A stretch of 8,641 bases of DNA from contig CAJGEB010000036.1 of the NCBI GenBank assembly GCA_904502045.1, forward strand, positions 1 to 8,641. Reading direction: 5' to 3'. Below are positions 1 to 4,972 of this stretch, one piece after another. How positions within the stretch are numbered: position 1 is the first letter of the stretch; each line of letters starts with the position of its first letter. The position numbers were made by a program, and so were the translations under genes. Under the pieces are notes generated by a model that was not told where the DNA came from, did no database searches, and saw nothing but the letters and a program-made list of their open reading frames with translations. The stretch is from an uncultured Oscillospiraceae bacterium. GTDB lineage: Bacteria > Bacillota > Clostridia > Oscillospirales > Ruminococcaceae.

Positions 1-3
1 CAT
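1..3 (-). CDS. Start codon of a leftward gene that leaves the window
   Basis: Only the start codon is inside the window: ATG on the minus strand (CAT at 1-3). It is supported by a Shine-Dalgarno site AAAGGA on the minus strand (TCCTTT at 12-17), 8 bases before the ATG, and by a strong promoter further back at 34-62. The predicted transcript would have a leader of roughly 24 bases. Nothing of the protein can be read, so no product is given. The alternative, that this ATG is chance, is made less likely by the correct order and spacing of promoter, Shine-Dalgarno site and ATG. Confidence 0.5.
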
Positions 4-24
4 AAAATCTGTCCTTTCATTGTT

Positions 25-52
25 GATATTAAAATGATATCATTTAAATATC
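25..52. repeat. 28-bp near-perfect palindrome, likely operator
   Basis: The left half reads GATATTAAAATGAT and the right half ATCATTTAAATATC. They are reverse complements except for one pair (31/46), and the inner 14 bp (32-45) are perfect. The centre lies between 38 and 39, inside the -10 region of the leftward promoter. The arms cover most of the promoter spacer and the predicted transcription start. This is the layout expected of a repressor operator. The length and two-fold symmetry suit a dimeric winged-helix or helix-turn-helix repressor. The core AATGATATCATT resembles half of a Fur-type box but lacks its central base, so the regulator cannot be named. Confidence 0.75.
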
Positions 53-62
53 TTGATGTCAA
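34..62 (-). promoter_or_regulatory. Strong sigma-A promoter reading left
   Basis: On the minus strand a perfect -35 TTGACA (57-62) is followed by 17 bases and then TATCAT (34-39, five of six bases match TATAAT). A TG lies one base before the -10, giving an extended -10 (TGATATCAT). Transcription would start near position 27 and serve the gene whose ATG is at 3-1. The palindrome at 25-52 overlaps the -10 and most of the spacer, so this promoter is probably repressible. Confidence 0.75.
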
Positions 63-72
63 TAGTTTTTTG

Positions 73-121
73 AAAAAAATATAAAAAAATAAGGACTGCG
101 GATTTTGAGTCTGCAGTCCTT
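73..121 (-). terminator. Rho-independent terminator of the lipoprotein gene
   Basis: The arms 91-99 (AAGGACTGC) and 113-121 (GCAGTCCTT) are perfectly complementary over 9 bp, and the stem extends inward through a G-U and a G-C pair. Read on the minus strand the hairpin is followed by a long T-rich tract (complement of 73-90, two runs of seven T). It begins 10 bases after the stop codon at 131-133. On the plus strand the following bases (TGGTTTCGAG) are a poor terminator tail, so the signal is for leftward transcription. It separates the lipoprotein transcript from the promoter at 34-62. Confidence 0.88.
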
Positions 122-130
122 GGTTTCGAG

Positions 131-721
131 CTATTTTATCATATCGTTGTATTCTTTCATAAAGTTACCGCTTGGGTCGAGCATCGGAGTAATTTTACCG
201 TCGGGCAAAGAAACGACATAACGGTTAACGGTCTTTTTGTTGAGCATGTGGTTAATTGGGTCGTATTCGCGGGAGTAAAAGTGGACCATATAGTAGCTGC
301 AGCCGTAGCCGTCCTGGAGCCATTCGGTTTCAAGACACAGCTGTGGAATAGAAACGTCGCTGTAAGGGATGGCATCAATGGTATATCCCAAAAAGTCTTG
401 TGCTTCTCGGCAGTAAAAGTGGAAATAGAAGGGACCCACATAACTGAAAATTATATCATCCAAAATAGTGTTTACTGCAGAGTGTAAGGCGTTTTCCCGA
501 AAGGAGTCGTTGGGGTTATTTGTATCGAAAGAGGAGCCGGAAGCTGCAGATGAAGACTCTTCTTTCGAGGACATCGAGGAGAATATTTCATTTGAAGAAG
601 GCGCAGAGGAACCCAAAAAAGCATTTTCTGAATTTTGAGGAGCCGCACAACCTGAAAAAAGCATAGAAGCAGAAAGTATGCTACTTGCTAAAAGACCGAC
701 AGATGCGCGAAATAAAAGCAT
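131..721 (-). CDS. Putative lipoprotein of unknown function, 196 aa
   Basis: The gene encodes a small exported protein, probably anchored to the outer face of the membrane. Residues 1-24 form a signal peptide with one early arginine and a hydrophobic core, ending LFSGC. Cys25 would be lipidated, although Phe at -3 is not the commonest lipobox residue. Residues 38-66 are a Ser-rich, low-complexity linker of the kind that tethers lipoproteins. The remaining 125 residues are rich in Tyr and Phe and hold three cysteines (104, 129, 141); the part near 167-190 (NRYVVSLPDGK, then LDPSGNF) looks like a beta-hairpin-rich fold. I do not recognise the family. The start is supported by AAGAGG (complement of 728-733) 6 bases before the ATG. 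The gene faces away from the dcw operon and ends at its own terminator, so it is a separate unit. Its codons (ATT, GGT, TCT/TCC) differ from the ATA/GGA-rich usage of the dcw genes. Confidence 0.8.
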   Translation of the reverse strand: MLLFRASVGLLASSILSASMLFSGCAAPQNSENAFLGSSAPSSNEIFSSMSSKEESSSAASGSSFDTNNPNDSFRENALHSAVNTILDDIIFSYVGPFYFHFYCREAQDFLGYTIDAIPYSDVSIPQLCLETEWLQDGYGCSYYMVHFYSREYDPINHMLNKKTVNRYVVSLPDGKITPMLDPSGNFMKEYNDMIK

Positions 722-850
722 AAAGAACCTCTTTTCCGATTGATTTTGATAATACTATTTTAAACTTATAAAAAGAAGAAAAATAGAGGAAAGAGTAAAA
801 AAATTATTAATAAATTATAACTTAAACGGTATTTTGCCGAAAACGAGGCA

Positions 851-905
851 AAAACAGGGAAATTTTGAAAAAAATAGTAAGAAAAAAGTGAAAAAAACTT
901 AAAAA
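851..905. promoter_or_regulatory. A-tracts upstream of the mraZ promoter (possible UP element or bend)
   Basis: Six A-runs (851-855, 861-863 followed by four T, 869-875, 883-888, 892-897, 901-905) lie directly before the -35 at 911. Their centres are about 8.5 to 13.5 bases apart, close to one helical turn on average. Such tracts often bind the RNA polymerase alpha subunit or bend DNA and strengthen promoters. The rest of the 722-850 gap shows no gene. It is AT-rich and holds only the lipoprotein ribosome binding site and a weak 7-bp inverted repeat at 832-854. Confidence 0.45.
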
Positions 906-910
906 TACTA

Positions 911-938
911 TTGCAATTTTAGTAAAAGGTTGTATAAT
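911..938 (+). promoter_or_regulatory. Sigma-A promoter of the dcw operon
   Basis: The -35 TTGCAA (911-916, four of six consensus bases) is followed by a 16-bp spacer and a perfect -10 TATAAT (933-938). The predicted start of transcription is near 945, immediately before the first MraZ-type box at 946. This is the only good promoter seen ahead of mraZ and would drive at least mraZ, rsmH and the ftsL-like gene. Confidence 0.75.
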
Positions 939-945
939 TATAATT

Positions 946-993
946 AAAGTGGTGAAAAGTGGATAGAAGTGGCTCTAAATGGGTTAAAAATGA
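946..993 (+). promoter_or_regulatory. MraZ box array (10-bp direct repeats)
   Basis: Direct repeats AAAGTGG (946-952), AAAGTGG (956-962) and GAAGTGG (966-972) are exactly 10 bp apart with 3-bp spacers. A degenerate copy TAAATGG (976-982) stays in phase, and a weaker one, AAAATGA (987-993), is shifted by one base. The motif and 3-bp spacer match the MraZ boxes described in Mycoplasma (AAAGTG[T/G] with N3 linkers). They also share the TGG-type repeat idea of the E. coli site. The array starts at the predicted transcription start and lies in the untranslated leader, so bound MraZ would block initiation or early elongation. Autoregulation of the operon is inferred from this. Confidence 0.85.
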
Positions 994-1014
994 GTAAAAA
1001 GGAGGCGACGGGAA

Positions 1015-1434
1015 ATGCTTATAGGCGAATATGAACACAGCTTGGATCCGAAGGGAAGAGTAATATTTCCCGTGAAATTAAGAGAAAGCCTCGGAGAAGA
1101 ATTTGTTGTAACCAAGGGCCTTCAAAATTGTCTTTTTGTGTACGGAAAAGAGGAGTGGGAGGTACTCACTCAGAAGATAAATGCATTGCCGATGTCCAAA
1201 GCGGGTAATTTGCAGAGATTTTTGTTTTCGAGTGCTGCACTTGTGGGAACGGACAAGCAGGGAAGAATACTCATTCCGGCGAACCTCAGAGAGTACGCGG
1301 GACTTGAAAGGGATATAGTCATAATCGGAGCCTCTATCAGAGCGGAGATATGGAACAAAGAAAGATGGCAGGAAGCTTGTTCGCAGCTTACTTCCGATAT
1401 GATAGGTCAGGCGATGGACGAGCTTGGATTTTAG
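1015..1434 (+). CDS. mraZ: MraZ, transcriptional regulator of the dcw cluster
   Basis: MraZ is a DNA-binding protein that forms ring-like oligomers and represses, or in some bacteria activates, its own division and wall operon. The 139 residues contain the two AbrB-like swapped-hairpin repeats typical of the family. Each carries the DxxxR signature: DPKGR at 11-15 and DKQGR at 80-84, both followed by a hydrophobic x-I-P-like strand end. Length is normal (about 140-150). The start is set by AAGGAGG at 999-1005, 9 bases before the ATG. It is the first gene of the cluster, the position it holds in most bacteria, and its probable binding boxes lie at 946-993 in its own leader. The rsmH start follows 9 bases after its stop. 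Nothing in the protein looks truncated. Confidence 0.96.
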   Translation: MLIGEYEHSLDPKGRVIFPVKLRESLGEEFVVTKGLQNCLFVYGKEEWEVLTQKINALPMSKAGNLQRFLFSSAALVGTDKQGRILIPANLREYAGLERDIVIIGASIRAEIWNKERWQEACSQLTSDMIGQAMDELGF

Positions 1435-1438
1435 GTGA
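1433..1438 (+). promoter_or_regulatory. Ribosome binding site that decides the rsmH start
   Basis: AGGTGA overlaps the mraZ stop codon (TAG, 1432-1434) and sits 5 bases before ATG 1444. The upstream in-frame GTG at 1435 lies inside this site and has no Shine-Dalgarno site of its own, so ATG 1444 is preferred. The overlap suggests translational coupling to mraZ. Confidence 0.7.
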
Positions 1439-1443
1439 GCGTT

Positions 1444-2370
1444 ATGAAATTTGAACACAGTCCGGTAATGCTTGAGGAGTGCATTGAAGCACTGAATATA
1501 AATCCGGAAGGGATATACGTTGACGGTACTGCCGGCGGCGGCGGACATTCCTCGGAAATAGCCAAAAGGCTTACGAGCGGAAGGCTGATCTCCTTTGACA
1601 AGGATCCTGACGCGGTGAAGGCTGCGGGGGAGCGTCTTAAGGAGTACAAAACGGCGCAGGTGGTAAAATCGGATTTCGCCTATGTAGACAGAGTGCTGGG
1701 CGAGATGGGGATAGAGAAGATAGACGGAATGCTGATGGATCTCGGAGTTTCGTCTTACCAGATAGATAATGCAGAGCGCGGGTTTTCTTATCATAACGAC
1801 GGGAAGCTGGATATGAGGATGAGTAAAGAAGGACTCAGCGCGTACGATATAGTTAACGGATACGAAGCGAGAGCGATAGAGAAGATACTGTGGGAATACG
1901 GTGAAGAAAAGTTTGCCCGCAGGATAGCAAGTAATATAGAGAAAAGACGGTTGGAAAAACCGATCGAAACTACGTTTGAACTTGCCGATATAGTAAAAGA
2001 GTCGATACCGGCGGCAGCGAGGCGCGAGGGAGGCAATCCTTCCAAAAGGACGTTTCAAGCGATACGGATAGCAGTGAACTCGGAGCTGAACAGTCTATCT
2101 GAAGGACTTGACAGAGCGTTTGAAAGATTAAAGCCGGGCGGAAGAATAGCGGTATTGACGTTTCACTCGCTTGAGGACCGGATAGTAAAGCAAAAGTTTG
2201 CGGATTGGTGCAGAGGCTGCGTGTGTCCGCCGGATTTTCCGGTATGCGTGTGCGGAAGAGTACCGGAGGGCAGGCTGGTAAACAGAAAGCCGATAGAAGC
2301 GAGCGAAGAGGAGCTTTTAAGGAACAAGAGAAGCAAGAGCGCAAAGCTCAGAGCGATAGAAAAAATATAA
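1444..2370 (+). CDS. rsmH: RsmH, 16S rRNA (cytosine-1402-N4)-methyltransferase
   Basis: RsmH (formerly MraW) uses S-adenosylmethionine to methylate N4 of C1402 in the decoding centre of 16S rRNA, acting in the cytoplasm on the small subunit. From ATG 1444 the protein has 308 residues, a normal length. The N-terminus MKFEHSPVMLEE is the standard family start. The SAM-binding glycine loop DGTAGGGGHS is at 27-36, LDMRM at 122-126, the family block NPSKRTFQAIRIAVN at 198-212 and LTFHSLEDRIVK at 238-249. A cluster of five cysteines (256, 259, 261, 268, 270) sits in a short loop, a pattern I recall as common in Firmicutes homologues and possibly metal binding. An in-frame GTG at 1435 would add three residues but lacks a ribosome binding site. 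The gene is in its usual place between mraZ and the ftsL-like gene, and its stop overlaps the next ribosome binding site. Confidence 0.96.
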   Translation: MKFEHSPVMLEECIEALNINPEGIYVDGTAGGGGHSSEIAKRLTSGRLISFDKDPDAVKAAGERLKEYKTAQVVKSDFAYVDRVLGEMGIEKIDGMLMDLGVSSYQIDNAERGFSYHNDGKLDMRMSKEGLSAYDIVNGYEARAIEKILWEYGEEKFARRIASNIEKRRLEKPIETTFELADIVKESIPAAARREGGNPSKRTFQAIRIAVNSELNSLSEGLDRAFERLKPGGRIAVLTFHSLEDRIVKQKFADWCRGCVCPPDFPVCVCGRVPEGRLVNRKPIEASEEELLRNKRSKSAKLRAIEKI

Positions 2371-2383
2371 AGGGTTGTGAAGT

Positions 2384-2857
2384 ATGGCGTACATAGATAA
2401 TGCAGCGTATGACTTATCAGCGTATGAACCTAAAAAAGAACAACAGAGGCAAGAAGTAGTCGAGCTGAGAGTAGTAAAACGAAACGGCGAGGCACAGGGA
2501 GCACCGATAAAGGTGATACTCGGAATAATACTTGCGGTATCTTTAACGATATCAATGATATATAATCAGGTGGCGCTTGCGGAGGTATCTGACGAGATAA
2601 ACGGCGCAAGAAGTGAGCTTGCAGCCCTTCAGGACGAAGGCGAAAAGCTTCGTGAGGAGCTTGACAGTGCTATGTCCATAAAGAATATAGAAAAAGAAGC
2701 TGAAGCTTTGGGAATGGTAAAAATAGAGAAGGACAGAGTGCATTATATATCTATAGATACAGAGGATGTAGTTGAGTCTGTTGATAACGCAAAGGGTACG
2801 ATAGTGTCGAGAATAAAAGAGATATTTTCTACAATATTGGAATATGTTGGGGTGTAG
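2384..2857 (+). CDS. ftsL: FtsL-like septum formation protein, 157 aa
   Basis: The protein is probably the FtsL-type bitopic divisome component that, with DivIC/FtsB, links and activates the FtsW-PBP synthase. About 40 charged cytoplasmic residues are followed by a single membrane span (about 42-62) and a predicted coiled coil (about 65-100). Then comes IEKEAEALGMVKIEKDRVHYI (about 102-122), the family-typical end of FtsL/DivIC proteins. A further 35 or so residues close with an amphipathic-looking helix (about 138-155), longer than the roughly 120 residues usual for FtsL. Sequence conservation in this family is low, so the call rests on topology, the LGM block and position between rsmH and the class B PBP. 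AAAGGG (2369-2374) overlaps the rsmH stop and lies 9 bases before the ATG. A DivIC-type name is possible but less likely at this locus. Confidence 0.85.
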   Translation: MAYIDNAAYDLSAYEPKKEQQRQEVVELRVVKRNGEAQGAPIKVILGIILAVSLTISMIYNQVALAEVSDEINGARSELAALQDEGEKLREELDSAMSIKNIEKEAEALGMVKIEKDRVHYISIDTEDVVESVDNAKGTIVSRIKEIFSTILEYVGV

Positions 2858-2888
2858 GGAAATAATATTTTATGTAGAACAAAGGGAG

Positions 2889-2922
2889 GAGAGTTAAGAA
2901 TAAAAGTCTTAACTCTCGTTTT
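2889..2922 (+). terminator. Stem-loop between ftsL and the PBP gene (attenuator or processing hairpin)
   Basis: GAGAGTTAAGA (2889-2899) and TCTTAACTCTC (2907-2917) form a perfect 11-bp stem with a 7-base loop, followed by GTTTTGC. Only four T residues follow, and the stem is AT-rich in its upper part, so termination would be partial. It lies in the only long gap (88 bp) of the operon, 14 bases before the GGAGG site of the next gene. It may lower read-through into the PBP gene, or act as an RNA processing or stability element. Which of these is correct cannot be read from sequence. Confidence 0.6.
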
Positions 2923-2936
2923 GCACTAAAGGTATT

Positions 2937-2941
2937 GGAGG
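2937..2941 (+). promoter_or_regulatory. Ribosome binding site deciding the PBP start
   Basis: GGAGG lies 4 bases before an ATG at 2946 and 7 bases before a second, adjacent ATG at 2949. The longer spacing is closer to the optimum, so 2949 is chosen; the difference is a single methionine. Confidence 0.6.
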
Positions 2942-2948
2942 TAAAATG

Positions 2949-4949
2949 ATGGCGGCTCCTGACAGCGCGATGAAAAAGAAAATGCTTACCCTGACACTTA
3001 TGTTGTTGATAATATGTATGGGAGTATTGGCGGGACGGCTTTTTTATATTCAGATAATAAAAAATGACGAATACAGTAAGCAGGCGACAAGACAGCAGCT
3101 CAGAGAGATAGAGATAAGTGCTGATCGCGGAACTATATACGACAGAAACGGGAATGTCCTTGCTCAGAGCGCAACGGCGTGGACTGTTGTAATATCTCCC
3201 GTAAACATAAAGGAAAGCCAGAGAGATACGGTTGCGGACGGACTTTCCGAGATAACGGGAGTAAGCCGTGATTTTATATATGAGGCAACTCAAAGAGGAA
3301 CGGCGTATGCAATAATAAAGAAGAAGGTGGACTGGAATACCGCTGAAGCAGTGGTGGCCTTTGCAGATGAGCTGAACAGCGGAGCAATATACTGTGAAGA
3401 GGACAGCAAAAGATACTACCCGTACGGAAATTTGGCATCTTCAATAATCGGATTTACCGGATATGAGAATAACGGAGCGTACGGACTTGAAGCGTACTAT
3501 GACAAGACGCTGAGCGGTACACCGGGAAAGATGGTATCAGCAAAAAATGCATGGGGACTTGATATGCCGACGAGCTACGAAAAGCTTTTTGAGGCGCAGG
3601 ACGGAAACAGTGTAAAGCTGACGATTGATGAAAAAATACAGGCGATAATAAAGCGTAATATAGATCTTGCGGTCAAGGAGCACGAGGTAGGGCAGGGTGC
3701 AATAGCGATAGTGTACTCGGTAAAGACCGGTGAAATTTTGGGAATGGAATCTTCGGGCGGATTTGACCCGAACAGTCCCCTTGAGATAGCAGATCCCGAG
3801 ATTCAAGAGATACTTGCGGGACTTACGGGGGACGAATATAAAGAGGTGCTTGGAGAGGCTCAGTACGCTCAGTGGAGGAATTCGGTAATATCCGATCCTT
3901 ACGAGCCGGGTTCGGTATTTAAGATACTTGTTGCAGCAGCAGCGATCGAGGAAAATGCGATCAGCAGCAATTTCAGTTATACCTGCACAGGAAGTCCCAT
4001 AAGTATAAGCGGGCAGAAGTATGACTGCTGGAAATACGGCGGACACGGAGCACAGAGCTTGGTCGAGTGTATAAAAAACTCCTGCAACCCCGCGTTTATA
4101 GAGATAGGACAGCGGCTCGGAATAGAAAGATTCAGAGAGTATTTTAAAGCGTTCGGACTTATGGAGCTTAGCGGAGTAGACCTTCCCGGAGAAGCAATGA
4201 GTCTTTACCACTCCGATTCTACCTTTAAAACGGTAGAGCTTGCGAGTAGCTCGATAGGACAGAGCTTCAAGGTAACACCGATACAGCTTGTTGCAGCGGT
4301 ATCTGCGGCGGTAGGAAACGGAAATTTATACGAGCCGTACATAGTCAGCGAGGTTATAGATCCGAACGGAAATGTAATAGAGCGTAACGAGCCGAAGCTC
4401 AAAAGGCAGATAGTGTCTGAGGAAACTGCAAATACGGTGGCACTGATGTGTGAGCAGGTAGTTGCAGGTAGCGGCGGTTCGGGAAGGAATTCATATATAC
4501 CGGGATATCGTATAGGCGGAAAGACCGGTACTGCTGAAAAGCTGGATTCCAACAGCGGAAAATACGTGCTGTCGTTTTTGGGATTTGCTCCCGCAAACGA
4601 TCCTGAGATAGCTGTGCTCGTAGCACTTAACGAGCCGGAGGAAACCTCATACGGTTCGGTAATCGCGGCGCCGGTAGTAGGAGCGATATTTGAAGAGATA
4701 CTGCCGTACTTGGGATACGAAAAGGAATTTACCGAAGAAGAGCTTGCAAAAACGACGGTAAAGGTACCCAATGTTGTGGGGAATCTTACCCACGACGGAC
4801 AGTCTACTATCAGAAGGAATTACCTTAACACAAAAATACTCGGAGAGGGAACTACAATATTGAAGCAGACTCCCGCGGCGGGAGAAAAGGTGGATAAAGA
4901 TACCACGGTAATACTTTATACCGATGAGGAATCTTTAAATAACGATTAG
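2949..4949 (+). CDS. spoVD: Class B penicillin-binding protein with PASTA domain (SpoVD/FtsI type)
   Basis: The product is a membrane-anchored D,D-transpeptidase that crosslinks new peptidoglycan outside the membrane with its SEDS partner. Residues are counted from ATG 2949 (666 aa). One membrane span lies at about 12-32. The class B pedestal box RGTIYDRNG is at 60-68. The transpeptidase domain shows the active-site SVFK (Ser322, Lys325), SCN (378-380) and KTG (525-527). A single PASTA domain fills about 604-659. One PASTA domain and this length resemble SpoVD (about 645 aa, one PASTA) more than PBP2B (about 715 aa, two). Cys360 and Cys379 lie 38 and 57 residues after the active serine, the same offsets I recall for Cys332 and Cys351 from Ser294 in Bacillus SpoVD. 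A vegetative FtsI role is still possible, since a dcw-borne class B PBP is often the division enzyme. The 88-bp leader holds a stem-loop. Confidence 0.92.
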   Translation: MAAPDSAMKKKMLTLTLMLLIICMGVLAGRLFYIQIIKNDEYSKQATRQQLREIEISADRGTIYDRNGNVLAQSATAWTVVISPVNIKESQRDTVADGLSEITGVSRDFIYEATQRGTAYAIIKKKVDWNTAEAVVAFADELNSGAIYCEEDSKRYYPYGNLASSIIGFTGYENNGAYGLEAYYDKTLSGTPGKMVSAKNAWGLDMPTSYEKLFEAQDGNSVKLTIDEKIQAIIKRNIDLAVKEHEVGQGAIAIVYSVKTGEILGMESSGGFDPNSPLEIADPEIQEILAGLTGDEYKEVLGEAQYAQWRNSVISDPYEPGSVFKILVAAAAIEENAISSNFSYTCTGSPISISGQKYDCWKYGGHGAQSLVECIKNSCNPAFIEIGQRLGIERFREYFKAFGLMELSGVDLPGEAMSLYHSDSTFKTVELASSSIGQSFKVTPIQLVAAVSAAVGNGNLYEPYIVSEVIDPNGNVIERNEPKLKRQIVSEETANTVALMCEQVVAGSGGSGRNSYIPGYRIGGKTGTAEKLDSNSGKYVLSFLGFAPANDPEIAVLVALNEPEETSYGSVIAAPVVGAIFEEILPYLGYEKEFTEEELAKTTVKVPNVVGNLTHDGQSTIRRNYLNTKILGEGTTILKQTPAAGEKVDKDTTVILYTDEESLNND

Positions 4950-4972
4950 ACAAGAGAGTAAAGGGGCAAAGT

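Noticed and set aside
248..487. Plus-strand open frame inside the lipoprotein gene
   Set aside because: The minus-strand gene has a signal peptide, ribosome binding site and terminator. The plus-strand frame has none of these.
749..842. Possible -10 elements for the lipoprotein gene (TATTAT at 749-754 or TATAAT at 814-819, minus strand)
   Set aside because: Neither has an acceptable -35 at 16-18 bp. The region is so AT-rich that chance -10 matches are expected.
832..854. Inverted repeat TTTTGCC / GGCAAAA in the divergent intergenic region
   Set aside because: The arms are only 7 bp with a 9-base loop, in AT-rich DNA, and are not aligned with either gene's promoter or a T-run. It is too weak to call an operator or terminator.
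1078..2058. Long antisense open frame (326 codons) across mraZ and rsmH
   Set aside because: It lies opposite two certain conserved genes, its translation has no recognisable domain, and no ribosome binding site or promoter supports it. It is a shadow of the purine-rich coding strand.
2715..2750. Sigma-E-like promoter for the SpoVD-like gene inside ftsL (CATTATAT at about 2739)
   Set aside because: The match to sporulation promoter consensus is partial and the -35 is poor. It lies 200 bp upstream and within coding sequence.
2835..2875. Second sigma-A promoter in the ftsL-PBP gap (TTGGAA with AATAAT)
   Set aside because: The -10 matches only four of six bases with an 18-bp spacer and no supporting features. 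It could be real, but the sequence alone does not support it.
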